The notes under the pieces were generated by a model. That model worked only from the letters and a program-made list of their open reading frames with translations, made no database searches and was not told where the DNA came from. From Thermincola carboxydiphila (lineage in GTDB: Bacteria > Bacillota > Thermincolia > Thermincolales > UBA2595): DNA of 45,423 bases. How positions within the stretch are numbered: the stretch's first letter is position 1; the number at the start of each line of letters is the position of its first letter. Positions 5,415 through 14,787 of this stretch are shown in pieces. Made by a program: the position numbers and the translations under genes. The stretch is from the NCBI GenBank assembly GCA_016841325.1, contig JAENZJ010000024.1, positions 1 to 45,423 on the forward strand, read 5' to 3'.

Positions 5415-8057
5415 TTAAATTATCTTTAGTTCTTTTGCTTTATTGACAGCCTGAGTCCGGTTTTTTACTCCCAGCTTTGCATATATATGGTTGGCATGCC
5501 ATTTCACCGTTCCTAAACTAATGTAGAGTTTACCGGAAATATCTGTGTTTGAAAGCCCGGCGGCAATTAAACCTAAGACCTCTAACTCCCTTTCACTTAG
5601 GGGTTCTGCCAGCCCAGAAGCTGGGTTAATCACGTGGGTAGTGTCGTTAAGATTTAACTCTGAGCGGAAATCTGCTATCAGGCTGGCAACAAAGTCCGGA
5701 GCAGTGTCCTGCACCAAAGGCAGCATACGCAAAATGTGCTTTCCCTCCTGCAAGAAAGAGCGACGGTAGTTTTGCGGGGCAGCTATTCCCACTGCTGCCC
5801 GGAGCTTGTTTTTTGCACCTTCTGAATTGCCTGACAGATCATTTAAGATAGCCTGCAAAACTAAAATATTAATTAATCGACCTTGCCTCATACCTTTACG
5901 ACAGAAATCCTCCAGCTTTTTTAAAAGAGCTCCTGCTTCCTGCCAGAGTTGTTTGGCTAAGAGAAAGCGTATACAGACTAAATAAGAGTGTTCTGTTAAT
6001 GAAGTAATCTCACCCTCAAGGGACAATCCGTTTCTCAACATCCAGTCTTCTACCCACTGTATATCATCCATAGCAAGTTTAAAGTCAGCTAGAACAGTTT
6101 CATATCTCAGGGTAACAATGGGCAAACCTGCCGACCTGGACCTATCAAGAGCTTTCTGTATTAAAGCGATTGCGTCTTCCCGGTGTCCCTGCAAAAACCT
6201 GATTTTGGACAGGGTTCTTTCCCCATCTCCACCGAAAATATCATTTATTGCCAGCCTTCGGCCTGCTTCGATTCCTCTGAGCACACTTTCTTCTGCCAAT
6301 TTTATCTGATTAGATTCTAAATAAAAGACAGCCAGGGGGATATTGAGAATCCCTGCTGCCGGCAAAGGCCTGTCTCCGGTTTCCCTACCTGCCAGCATAT
6401 CTAAGCATAAATGGATGGCGTGCTGCAAATCGCCCTGGATGTAGTAGTTATAAACCAGGTCCATGGTTACGGTACACAAGGGCAATGTATAGTTGAACTG
6501 CCTGCTAATAGACAATGCTTCTCTGAAGGCACTGGTGGATTTGTCCAAATAACCTCTGCTTCTCAGTGACTGGGCTAAGGCTACCAGAGCAAAAACCTTT
6601 AATCCGGGGTCCTGATCTGCCATCAACTCTATAGCCTCCCCTGCCAGTGCCATGGTCATCTTATCTTCACGAATATTTGCCAGCCAGGCTTCAAGTGTTT
6701 TAACCCTTCCCTGACTCAATCTGTCTACATTTTTTATTTGTTTAAAATCGTTTATATAGGAATAGGCATCTTCAATTCGGGCCAGAAGAAAAAGGGCACA
6801 GGCCTTAGTTGAACAAAGCTCCCCGTCTTCTCGAACAAAGTGGTCCCCTAATCTGTCCAGCCATCTAATCAGAGCATATAAGTCCCCTCTGACAATGCTT
6901 TGACTGGTTTGTGCCTTTATTAGCTGAACCGCTTTCTCCACATCTCCTGCAGCCAGAGAATGTTCTGTGGCTTCAGTTTTATAACCATTGCATTCATACC
7001 ATTTAGAAGCCTTTTGGTGAAGAGCTGCTGCTTGTTTTTCATCTATCTCCGTACGGAGGAAATCTGCAAAAAGGTGATGATAACGGTACCATTGCCGCTC
7101 TTCATCCAGGGGAATTAGGAAAAGGTTTCTTTGTTCTAGGTTTAAGAGAATTTTTTTGCTGTCTTTTCTATCTGATAAATCATCACATAAATCCGCACAC
7201 ATCCGGTTTAATATCGCTGTATTGCATAGAAATTCTTTGATTTCATCCGCCTGCTGGTTAAAAACTTCATCAAACAGGTAATCTATAACAAACTTATGGC
7301 TTCCGCTAAATTTGTTAATAAACTCCTCAATTCCCTGCTCCTCCCTGCCCCGCAGCGAAAGAGCTGCCAGCTGGAGACCGGCAATCCAGCCCTCGGTCCT
7401 GGTCTTTAGAGAAATAATATGTGCTGTTTTTAAGTCAAGCTGCATTGTATGGGAAAAAAACGCTGCCACTTCCTGATCAGAAAACCTTAAATCATCAATC
7501 CTAATTTCTGTTAATAAAGATCTGACCCGCCACTTTCCGAGGGGCAGTGGAGGATCAAGCCTTGAAACAATTACTATATGAAATGAAGGTGGACAATTCT
7601 CTATCATAAATTCTAAAGTCCGGTGCAAATAATCATTGGTGATTACATGATAATCATCCAGTACCAAAACTGACAGGCTGCCACTGTGAAGCAAATGATT
7701 AAGAAGCAGTGTTGCCACAACCTCGGGAGATGGCAGCCGGGGAGATTCTATCAGACTGCTGACTTCCTGAAAAAATTCCTCACTGAGGGTCTTCAGTGAT
7801 GTAATAAGGTATGTCAGGAATCTCTTAGGGTCATTATCTCCTGGATCCAGGGAAACCCAGGCGCACTCATGGTTAACTGTTTTTAACCATTCTGCAAGTA
7901 ATGTGGTTTTACCATACCCCGCCGGAGCAGAAACCAGGGTGAGCTTTCCTCCGTGTTCCATGCCTTCCGAAATTCTCCGGACCAATAAGGAGCGCGAGAC
8001 CGTATTGGGCCTGGACGCCGGTAAATATAATTTTGTCATCAGTATTGGGTTTGACAA
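5415..8057 (-). CDS. MalT-like ATP-dependent LuxR-family transcriptional activator
   Basis: An 880-residue STAND-type regulator. The N-terminal NTPase domain has a Walker A motif APAGYGKTT near residue 46 and a Walker B-like VLVLDDYH near residue 131. The middle (about 380-800) is helical and TPR-like, as in MalT. The last 65 residues form a LuxR helix-turn-helix starting PLSERELEVLGLIAAGLS and containing GTVKWHANHIYAKLGVKNR. Length and domain order match the MalT family, which is switched by a small inducer and ATP. The TTG at 8057 has AGGGAG upstream; the ATG six codons later has no ribosome site. The downstream cluster with its inverted-repeat operator is the likely target; the inducer is unknown. 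Confidence 0.9.
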   Translation of the reverse strand: MSNPILMTKLYLPASRPNTVSRSLLVRRISEGMEHGGKLTLVSAPAGYGKTTLLAEWLKTVNHECAWVSLDPGDNDPKRFLTYLITSLKTLSEEFFQEVSSLIESPRLPSPEVVATLLLNHLLHSGSLSVLVLDDYHVITNDYLHRTLEFMIENCPPSFHIVIVSRLDPPLPLGKWRVRSLLTEIRIDDLRFSDQEVAAFFSHTMQLDLKTAHIISLKTRTEGWIAGLQLAALSLRGREEQGIEEFINKFSGSHKFVIDYLFDEVFNQQADEIKEFLCNTAILNRMCADLCDDLSDRKDSKKILLNLEQRNLFLIPLDEERQWYRYHHLFADFLRTEIDEKQAAALHQKASKWYECNGYKTEATEHSLAAGDVEKAVQLIKAQTSQSIVRGDLYALIRWLDRLGDHFVREDGELCSTKACALFLLARIEDAYSYINDFKQIKNVDRLSQGRVKTLEAWLANIREDKMTMALAGEAIELMADQDPGLKVFALVALAQSLRSRGYLDKSTSAFREALSISRQFNYTLPLCTVTMDLVYNYYIQGDLQHAIHLCLDMLAGRETGDRPLPAAGILNIPLAVFYLESNQIKLAEESVLRGIEAGRRLAINDIFGGDGERTLSKIRFLQGHREDAIALIQKALDRSRSAGLPIVTLRYETVLADFKLAMDDIQWVEDWMLRNGLSLEGEITSLTEHSYLVCIRFLLAKQLWQEAGALLKKLEDFCRKGMRQGRLINILVLQAILNDLSGNSEGAKNKLRAAVGIAAPQNYRRSFLQEGKHILRMLPLVQDTAPDFVASLIADFRSELNLNDTTHVINPASGLAEPLSERELEVLGLIAAGLSNTDISGKLYISLGTVKWHANHIYAKLGVKNRTQAVNKAKELKII

Positions 8058-8289
8058 AATATCTTCAACTCCCTAAAAGCAGTTATCCCTTTTTTCTACA
8101 CCTTGACGGTTTTTCCCTGCTGTTCCATCAGTGCAATGGTTAAAAACATAAATTTCCATGTCTCACTTTAGAAGGATTTCTAAAAAAGATTGAAGAAAGA
8201 GTAATTTTAATCTAATTTTAATGAAACATCAATGGGATTCAAATCTTTTGCTGTTATGATAACCGTAATAAAGAGAGGAGGTTATCGTA

Positions 8290-8889
8290 ATGACAGATTT
8301 TGACCAGGTTAAGAAATTAAAGGAGTATGCCAATATTACTTATGAAGAGGCAAAAAAGGTTTTGGAGGAAGCCAATGGAGATCTTTTAGATGCGGTTATT
8401 ATGCTTGAAAGGGAAAACCGTATCAATCCTCCGGAAGGTGGAGGGTCTTTTCATTCACATCCGGCAGAAGCCGTACAAGCGAAGGATGAAAAAACAACGG
8501 GAAAAGACAAAACAGATAAAATATCCTTCGGTGATGTAGTGAAAGATATATTCAGATGGGTAGGAAGGGTTCTCCACAAAGGAAATGTTAACAGCTTTGA
8601 AGCCAGAAAAGGTGGAGAGAGAATCCTGAAGATTCCATTAAACCTTTTGGCTATTCTCATTATCTTTGGAATGTGGATTGTGATACCATTATTGGTTCTG
8701 GGGCTTATTTTTGGCTACCGGTACAGCTTTAACGGACCGGATGTAAGTCAGGCAAATCAGGAACTGCATAAAGTTTCCGAGGCCGCCATGCAGGCGGTAG
8801 AATCTGTGTCTGATGCAGCCAAAAAAGCTGTAGAAGACTACAAAAACAAAAAGGATAATGATGAGAATGGAAAAAATTCTGGTAGTTGA
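8290..8889 (+). CDS. UBA-like/DUF4342 domain membrane protein
   Basis: A 199-residue protein. Residues 1-45 (VKKLKEYANITYEEAKKVLE, then NGDLLDAVIMLER) form a UBA-like three-helix unit of the DUF4342 type. A charged linker and a second conserved-looking stretch (residues 75-115) follow, then a hydrophobic double span about 117-145 (LLAILIIFGMWIVIPLLVLG). The C-terminus is a charged helical tail. The ribosome site GAGAGGAGG is strong. The gene overlaps the following response regulator by about 30 bases, so it belongs to that three-gene operon and may be an accessory of the two-component system. Function unknown. Confidence 0.75.
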   Translation: MTDFDQVKKLKEYANITYEEAKKVLEEANGDLLDAVIMLERENRINPPEGGGSFHSHPAEAVQAKDEKTTGKDKTDKISFGDVVKDIFRWVGRVLHKGNVNSFEARKGGERILKIPLNLLAILIIFGMWIVIPLLVLGLIFGYRYSFNGPDVSQANQELHKVSEAAMQAVESVSDAAKKAVEDYKNKKDNDENGKNSGS

Positions 8890-9550
8890 GGATGAAGAGA
8901 AAATTGCCCGCTTTGTCGAGCTGGAACTGCAATTTGAAGGATATCAGGTAGAAAAGGCTTCAAATGGAAGGGATGGGCTGGCTCTTGCCAAAGCCCATCC
9001 CTTTGATTTGATTTTACTTGACATTATGCTTCCGGAACTAAATGGTATCGAAGTTCTCAGGAGAATCCGCCAGTTTTCCCAGGTTCCCATTATCCTGTTG
9101 ACAGCCAGAGATGCTGTTGTCGACAAGGTAATGGGTTTGGACGGAGGTGCAGATGACTATATAACAAAACCCTTTGCCATCGAGGAACTATTGGCCAGGA
9201 TAAGAGCTGTTCTCAGAACAAAGGCAAACCGGTCATTCCAAAGTCCTTCGGCCACTTTAGGGGCAGGTCCTTTAAAACTGGACCCGGAGAGGCGAAGTGC
9301 CTGGATTGGGTCAGAGCCATTAGATCTTACAAAAAGGGAATTTGATTTATTGCAGTATTTAATTGAAAACAAGAATATTGTGCTGAAAAGAGAATTGATT
9401 TTAGAGAAAATCTGGGGCTATGATTTTTCCGGTGAAACCAATGCTGTGGATGTATATATCCGTTATTTGCGTGCCAAAATAGAAGACCCCTACGGAATTA
9501 AGTTAATTCACACCGTCAGGGGTGTAGGGTATGTGATTAAAGATGAGTAA
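8858..9550 (+). CDS. OmpR-family response regulator
   Basis: A 230-residue regulator. The receiver domain spans residues 5-120, with acidic pocket E11/D12, phosphoacceptor D55 (LILLDIMLP) and switch residues T and K in LTARD and TKPF. The C-terminal winged helix (about 135-228) contains LTKREFDLLQYL and ends VRGVGYVI. ATG at 8858, the next codon, or the ATG at 8867 (giving MEKILVVEDE) could be used; the last is better spaced from AAGGA. It overlaps the upstream DUF4342 gene and the downstream kinase gene (8 bases), so the three are co-transcribed. Confidence 0.93.
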   Translation: MMRMEKILVVEDEEKIARFVELELQFEGYQVEKASNGRDGLALAKAHPFDLILLDIMLPELNGIEVLRRIRQFSQVPIILLTARDAVVDKVMGLDGGADDYITKPFAIEELLARIRAVLRTKANRSFQSPSATLGAGPLKLDPERRSAWIGSEPLDLTKREFDLLQYLIENKNIVLKRELILEKIWGYDFSGETNAVDVYIRYLRAKIEDPYGIKLIHTVRGVGYVIKDE

Positions 9551-11027
9551 AAAAAAGGGGCCCTATGCGAAGCCGCCTATAATAGCAGAAAAAATTCGTT
9601 CTTCCTTGGTACTAAAGTTAAATCTGAGGATGGCCGGTACCCTTATACGCGCTTTTTTTATCCTAAACAGTTTATTTATTATCCTGTACTTCGCATCAAT
9701 ACTATGGAAGGCAGAAATTGGGGCGCAGGGTTTAATAGACCGTTATGACGGGATTCCTGATTTGTCTATCACAGAACAGTTATCTGGAGAACCTTATCAG
9801 GTAAGAATTATCAGAAAGGCCTCAAGTGGATTATATGTTGATGAGAATTTACAGGAAAGGCTGCCCCTGAAGTCCACTGAAGCTATCCGGGGCTTCAGTG
9901 GACCGGATATCAGTCCTGATATCACTATAAACCGGCGCTTAGAACGGGTAGGATATGTTATGACAATCCCCCGGGGGGACGTCTTTTATCAGATTACCTA
10001 CCCCTTAGCGGAAGATATAAAATTTTTACCGATACTCCTGATTGTTGTTTTTGGATTTGAATTCCTGTATTTAATGTTTGCCCTGGGCAGAAATCGCTAT
10101 GGAATAAGAAGAACCCTGAAACCCCTGGCGGACCTGGCAGAAATGGCGAGAAGTCTTCAGGAAGGGTTAAATTCAGGAGGGACTGTACCCAAGGCAGAGA
10201 ATCTCAGGCAGTTGACCGGAGTCATTAATAACATTGATACAAAAGAGATAGATAAGGGTATATCAATAGAACAGACACAAAACGAGCTAAAGGACTTAGC
10301 GAGGGCCATTAATGATATGCTCAGCAGGATTAGTCAGTCTTATCAGGCCCAGGTACGATTTGTTTCCGATGCCTCCCATGAATTGCGGACACCAATTTCG
10401 GTCATTCAGGGATATGCAAATTTACTGGACCGCTGGGGCAAAAATGATCCCAAAACCCTGGAAGAATCGATTCAGGCCATTAAAAGCGAAACAGAAAATA
10501 TGAAGGCTTTGGTGGAACAGCTGCTTTTCCTGGCCCGGGGGGACAGTGAAAATCTGCCGTTGCAAAAAACACTAATAGATATGTGTAAGCTTGGTGAGGA
10601 GATTATTGATGAGGCCAAACTCATAGATTCTAACCACAGGTTTAAAGTAGATTTTAAACCACCGGTATTTACAAAAGCAGATCCACAGTTAATGAAACAG
10701 GCTGTTCGTATATTAATTGATAATAGTATGAAGTATACCCCGGAGAGTGAAGAGATAAGCCTGAGGATATTTGCAAAGGAAGGAAAGACATATATTCAGG
10801 TTCAGGACAAGGGAATAGGCATTAAACCTGAAGAAGTTCCCCGCATCTTTGACCGATTTTACCGTTCGGCGGAAGCACGTGGAGGCAAAAGCAGTGGAGC
10901 AGGGCTTGGACTATCCATTGCAAAGTGGATTATCGAAAAACATGAAGGAAAATTTGAGGTTACAAGTCGGGTGGATATTGGAACACGAATAACAATAGAG
11001 CTGCCACGTACCGGGGAAGCGGATTAG
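9543..11027 (+). CDS. Membrane sensor histidine kinase
   Basis: A 494-residue two-span sensor kinase, partner of the preceding response regulator. Membrane segments lie near residues 34-54 and 160-182, enclosing a roughly 105-residue extracytoplasmic sensor. A HAMP-like linker follows, then the HisKA domain with SDASHELRTP (phosphorylated His279) and an HATPase_c domain with N-box DNSMKYTP, G1 DKGIGI and G2 GAGLGLSIAK. The signal is not evident. A strong terminator at 11035 closes the operon. Confidence 0.93.
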   Translation: MSKKKGPYAKPPIIAEKIRSSLVLKLNLRMAGTLIRAFFILNSLFIILYFASILWKAEIGAQGLIDRYDGIPDLSITEQLSGEPYQVRIIRKASSGLYVDENLQERLPLKSTEAIRGFSGPDISPDITINRRLERVGYVMTIPRGDVFYQITYPLAEDIKFLPILLIVVFGFEFLYLMFALGRNRYGIRRTLKPLADLAEMARSLQEGLNSGGTVPKAENLRQLTGVINNIDTKEIDKGISIEQTQNELKDLARAINDMLSRISQSYQAQVRFVSDASHELRTPISVIQGYANLLDRWGKNDPKTLEESIQAIKSETENMKALVEQLLFLARGDSENLPLQKTLIDMCKLGEEIIDEAKLIDSNHRFKVDFKPPVFTKADPQLMKQAVRILIDNSMKYTPESEEISLRIFAKEGKTYIQVQDKGIGIKPEEVPRIFDRFYRSAEARGGKSSGAGLGLSIAKWIIEKHEGKFEVTSRVDIGTRITIELPRTGEAD

Positions 11028-11034
11028 TTCCCAG

Positions 11035-11082
11035 GAGTGTCGCTTACTACTTGAAAAAAAGTAGTAAGCGACACTCTTTTTT
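11035..11082 (+). terminator. Strong rho-independent terminator
   Basis: An 18-bp perfect stem starting GAGTGTCGCTTACTACTT with a six-base A-rich loop, followed by TTTTTT. It begins 8 bases after the histidine kinase stop codon. Confidence 0.95.
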
Positions 11083-11156
11083 AATCATCTTCTAATCAAG
11101 CACCCATCCCTGCCTCCTTAAGTATACTGTAATAGGGACTTAAAGGGGGGAGAGCA

Positions 11157-11924
11157 TTGAAAAGTGTTGTAGAACTGCACAATATCGGGATGAAATATCA
11201 GTCCCTCAACGGAGAGATTCCTGCCCTGAAGAACATTAATCTGAAGGTTCGCGAAGGGGAGTTTGTAAGCACAGTCGGTCCCAGCGGCTGTGGGAAATCG
11301 ACACTTTTATCGATAGTTTCCGGATTATTGCGTCCTACCTCGGGCAGTGTCCTTGTAGACGGTGAAATGGTGACAGGTCCTACAAAAAAAATTGGCTATA
11401 TGCTGCAAAAAGACCACTTATTCGATTGGAGAACGATTTACCAGAATGTCCTCCTGGGCCTGGAAATTCAAAAAGCGGTTACACCTGAGGCCAGGGAATA
11501 TGCCCAACGCCTTCTGAAAACCTATGGCCTCTCTGAATTTAGCCATAAATACCCCAGCCAGCTTTCAGGGGGGATGAGACAGCGCGCTGCCCTTATTCGT
11601 ACTCTGGTTACCAACCCGCAAATTCTGCTTTTGGATGAAGCTTTTTCGGCACTGGACTATCAAACCCGGCTTGCTGTGAATGACGACATTTATGACATTA
11701 TCAAAAAGGAAAACAAAACAGCCATCATGGTCACCCATGATATTGCCGAAAGCATCAGTATGGCTGACAGGGTTATTGTTCTTACCCGGAGGCCGGGAGC
11801 GATAAAGAGCTGCCACAATATTACATTCAGTGTGGACAAACGAACTCCTTTAAGCTCAAGAAAAATGCCGGAGTTCCAGAAATATTTTGAGCAGATATGG
11901 AAGGAGCTGGATGTCCATGTTTAA
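11157..11924 (+). CDS. ABC transporter ATP-binding protein (nitrate/sulfonate/taurine type)
   Basis: A 255-residue ATPase of the SsuB/TauB/NrtD class. It has Walker A GPSGCGKST near residue 42, Q-loop YMLQKD, signature LSGGMRQR, Walker B LLLDEAFSALD and H-loop VTHD. The gene starts at TTG 11157 after GGGGGGAG. Its stop overlaps the start of a permease gene that ends after 50 codons. No substrate-binding protein gene is nearby, so on its own this transporter is not functional unless it pairs with components elsewhere. Confidence 0.88.
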   Translation: MKSVVELHNIGMKYQSLNGEIPALKNINLKVREGEFVSTVGPSGCGKSTLLSIVSGLLRPTSGSVLVDGEMVTGPTKKIGYMLQKDHLFDWRTIYQNVLLGLEIQKAVTPEAREYAQRLLKTYGLSEFSHKYPSQLSGGMRQRAALIRTLVTNPQILLLDEAFSALDYQTRLAVNDDIYDIIKKENKTAIMVTHDIAESISMADRVIVLTRRPGAIKSCHNITFSVDKRTPLSSRKMPEFQKYFEQIWKELDVHV

Positions 11925-12063
11925 CAACCAAATGAATTCTGTTGATTCAAAGACCCTGTCTGTCTCTCCGGAACATCAGGCATTCCTGAAACGTGTCCGG
12001 CGTCAGAAACTCATGATCAGATTCACCCAAATATCTATCTTAATTCTGGCCTGCAGGTTGTAG
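11911..12063 (+). pseudogene. Truncated ABC transporter permease (50 codons)
   Basis: An ATG at 11911 overlaps the end of the ATPase gene and opens a frame whose product includes SPEHQAFLKRVRRQK, then the start of a hydrophobic helix (FTQISILILA). This is how SsuC/TauC-type permeases of the family begin. It stops at TAG (12061) inside the first membrane helix, and a terminator follows 24 bases later. About 200 residues of permease are missing with no trace downstream, so this is a deletion remnant. Confidence 0.75.
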
Positions 12064-12086
12064 GATAATGATATAAAAGTATTGCG

Positions 12087-12120
12087 CACCTCCCGAAGAA
12101 ATTCTTTTGGAGGTGTTTTT
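12087..12120 (+). terminator. Rho-independent terminator
   Basis: CACCTCC (12087-12093) pairs with GGAGGTG (12109-12115), supported by a partial inner AAGAA/TTCTT stem, and is followed by a T run. It closes the broken ABC transporter unit. Between here and 12364 I see only AT-rich sequence with no further clear signal. Confidence 0.85.
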
Positions 12121-12364
12121 GTTTTTTACAGGGAACAATTAAACTGTAAAAATGCCGGGAGTAAGGGTTTCTCCGCATAGTATAACTGTAATTTTTGAAA
12201 TAAAATGCACTAAATTTGTCTTGTGAGGGAGGAAAAATAAGAAAAATGTAGAAATAAAGTTGCTAAAATAAGTAAATTATAATGTTTATTTTTAACATGC
12301 AAGAAAGGCAAATCCGCGGAAATACGGGGACGTAAAGCTAATGGATGTGTGGGAGGAATCAGTG

Positions 12365-13954
12365 ATGGCATCAAATATGAAAGAAGCGCTTCAGGAAGGT
12401 AAAAAGCTAAACATTTACGGAGGAGGGTTGTTTAATAAAACAGATATAAGACTCGTTAACCTGATAAAAGTATATGAGGCCGTTCTGGAAAACATAGGGA
12501 GCCCGGTTTTCATAACAGATACTGACCGGAACCTGGTGTATATCAACAAAGTATGCCTGGAATTTATGGGGATAAAGGATGTGGCTCCGTTTCTGGGTAA
12601 AAAGTGTGCCGATGTATATAAGGCTGATATCTGTAAAAACAATTGCCCACTCGTAGAGTGCATGGATGAAACAAAGAGAATTACCCGGAAAGCCATAATT
12701 ATTGACACTGATGGTAATCCCATCCACCTGTCTGTTGATGCCTCACCAATTGTAGACCGTGACGGAGAACTGCTTGGCGGAATGGAAGTACTGTTTGATA
12801 TTACAGACGAAATAGAGTTAAAGGACCGCATGAAGGATGAGACAGAGTATTCAAACAGCATTATTCACGGAATCAGGGATCCTTTTTTTATTGTTAACCG
12901 GGATATGGTTGTTACTTATATCAACCGGGAAGCTGCACAGATGGCGGGTTATACAGTTGCGGAAATAATAAATGCAAAGAAATGTACAGATGTGTTCCGG
13001 ACCCCGCTGTGTCATGGTAACTGTCCCATTAAACAGACATTTGCCACCGGTCAGCCTGTGGTTGAAGTCAGGAACAAAATGAAAAATCAGCAGGGTGATG
13101 AAATTGAGCTCCTAATCAATGCTTCGCCAATAAAGAATGCCAGGGGTGAGGTTGTCGGCGGCTCTGAAATGATCCGGGATATTAGTAAATATGCAATTGA
13201 AGATGAAGTAAAAAAATATGTAATGGAACTAATTGAATCCTGTGAGAGCCTGGCTGCTAATTCACAGGAGACGACTGTTACCAGTGAACAGATGAACCGG
13301 GGGATCGCTTCTCTGGCGGAAGACAGCTCCCAGGTTGCCGAGCTTTCCAGTGAAACAGGCAAACAGGCTGAAGATGGGAGTAATGCCATTTCTCAGACAC
13401 TAAATGAAATGAATGAAATATATGAAGTTGTTCAGAAGGTCAAAGACAGCTTGGCAGAAATTGCCCATCACTCCGAGAAAATGGGGGAAATCATATCTGT
13501 AATAGATGATGTGGCAGAACAGACAAACCTGCTGGCTCTGAATGCTGCCATTGAAGCCGCCAGAGCAGGAGAACACGGGAAGGGATTTGCAGTGGTAGCT
13601 GATGAGGTACGTAAACTGGCTGAGAGGTCGGCCCAGTCTTCCAAGGAGATTGCTAATCTGATTTTCAGTTCTCAGAAGAGTACCGAAAAGACCAATGAGA
13701 TAGTGAGTGAAACTTTAAATATAGTGGAGTCCATTAAGAATGGTGCGAGTGAAGCCAATAACCGGCTTGAAGAAATAGTATCAGGTATCCGGAATGTCAA
13801 TGACCACTTTTCCAACATTTCTGCCGCCACAGAGGAAATTTCCGCATCTGCGGAGCAGGTCAGTGCCGCCGCAGAGAACGTATCCAAACTGGCTGACCGT
13901 CTCTTAAGGGTAGCCCAGGGACTCCAGGAGACAGCCGACAAACTGGGAGAATGA
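12365..13954 (+). CDS. Soluble PAS-PAS methyl-accepting chemotaxis protein
   Basis: A 529-residue cytoplasmic chemoreceptor. The ATG at 12365 is preferred over 12341 because GGGAGGAA lies 8 bases before it. Two PAS domains (about residues 30-150 and 155-280) are followed by a methyl-accepting signalling domain with the hairpin tip [19 protein letters not shown] near residue 395. No transmembrane segment is present. Both PAS domains carry the same cysteine pattern, KKC-x-DV-[YF]-x(4)-C-x(3)-CP, which could bind a metal, haem or Fe-S cofactor. It is monocistronic. The signal is unknown; a redox or gas signal is a guess from the cysteines. Confidence 0.9.
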   Translation: MASNMKEALQEGKKLNIYGGGLFNKTDIRLVNLIKVYEAVLENIGSPVFITDTDRNLVYINKVCLEFMGIKDVAPFLGKKCADVYKADICKNNCPLVECMDETKRITRKAIIIDTDGNPIHLSVDASPIVDRDGELLGGMEVLFDITDEIELKDRMKDETEYSNSIIHGIRDPFFIVNRDMVVTYINREAAQMAGYTVAEIINAKKCTDVFRTPLCHGNCPIKQTFATGQPVVEVRNKMKNQQGDEIELLINASPIKNARGEVVGGSEMIRDISKYAIEDEVKKYVMELIESCESLAANSQETTVTSEQMNRGIASLAEDSSQVAELSSETGKQAEDGSNAISQTLNEMNEIYEVVQKVKDSLAEIAHHSEKMGEIISVIDDVAEQTNLLALNAAIEAARAGEHGKGFAVVADEVRKLAERSAQSSKEIANLIFSSQKSTEKTNEIVSETLNIVESIKNGASEANNRLEEIVSGIRNVNDHFSNISAATEEISASAEQVSAAAENVSKLADRLLRVAQGLQETADKLGE

Positions 13955-14094
13955 TAGACCTGAATGCAGTATTAAATTTTGTTACAAGAGATGAAGGGGC
14001 CGCTTTTTTTGTCAGGTTTAAGGGCAATGGCCAATGATTGACAATTAAACCATTAATAAATATGATACATTTTACATCCAATAGATAAAACCAC

Positions 14095-14123
14095 TTGCAA
14101 CATAACAAAATTAATTGTATAAT
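14095..14123 (+). promoter_or_regulatory. Sigma-A promoter of tRNA-Ser(GGA)
   Basis: TTGCAA (14095-14100), a 17-base spacer and TATAAT (14118-14123), ending 18 bases before the tRNA 5' end. Confidence 0.8.
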
Positions 14124-14141
14124 AGTTAAGCGAAACGGTTC

Positions 14142-14235
14142 GGAGAGGTGTCCGAGTTGGTCGAAGGAGCACGACTGGAAATCGTGTAGACGGGGACGAC
14201 CTGTCTCGAGGGTTCGAATCCCTCTCTCTCCGCCA
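14142..14235 (+). tRNA. tRNA-Ser (anticodon GGA)
   Basis: A type II serine tRNA. The acceptor strands are GGAGAGG and TCTCTCC, the anticodon stem is CACGA/TCGTG with loop CTGGAAA (anticodon GGA), there is a long variable arm, the T arm is GAGGG, TTCGAAT, CCCTC, and CCA is encoded at 14233-14235. Confidence 0.96.
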
Positions 14236-14328
14236 TAATTGACTATTACCAGGCCAGTGACCCCGCTTAAAGCTAGTTGTCACTGGCTGTTACGTCTTAA
14301 ACAGCTTTGTTAATAAGATATACTTTTT

Positions 14329-14595
14329 GCCGTGCTACATGGGGAGGTAGCGGTGCCCTGTACCTGCAATCCGCTATAGCAGGGTGGAATTCCTGTCCCC
14401 GGCTTCATTTCTTAAGGTCTGACCGTCGCAAGTGGCGTTGAAGACCGGGTCTTACGCAACGCGAACCTGTGAACCCCGTCAGGTCCGGAAGGAAGCAGCG
14501 GTAAGCGGACCATCGCGTGTGCCGTAAGGGCGCCTGATCCGAGTTAACTGCGCCGGTAACGCTTGGGAGATGATTGTCAAAGACGGGTGCACGGC
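14329..14595 (+). ncRNA. ffs: Signal recognition particle RNA, long (Bacillus-type) form
   Basis: About 267 bases. The ends GCCGTGC and GCACGGC pair to close the molecule. The universally conserved SRP domain IV is present: GTCAGGTCCGGAAGGAAGCA followed by GCGGTAAG. An Alu-domain-like 5' part with GGGGAGGTAGCGGTGCCCTG is also present, so it is the long form with Alu and S domains used by spore-forming Firmicutes. It lies upstream of dnaX, as in many of these genomes. Confidence 0.93.
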
Positions 14596-14628
14596 TAAAA
14601 TTTTATAAACATGTAATAATGTAAAAGG

Positions 14629-14659
14629 CCTTTATGGACTAAGTCATGAAGGTTTTTTT
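14629..14659 (+). terminator. Terminator of SRP RNA
   Basis: CCTTTATG (14629-14636) and CATGAAGG (14645-14652) form a short stem with one G-T pair, followed by seven T. Confidence 0.75.
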
Positions 14660-14787
14660 CATGCCCATTACTTTTGGGATTGAAAAGGAATTGGGTTCTT
14701 GACAGCGAATTAAATAACGAGTTGCGGTATATGTTTGTTTTATGAGATAATATCAATATCAGCCCAGTCAAAAAGAAGGTGGCCGAA

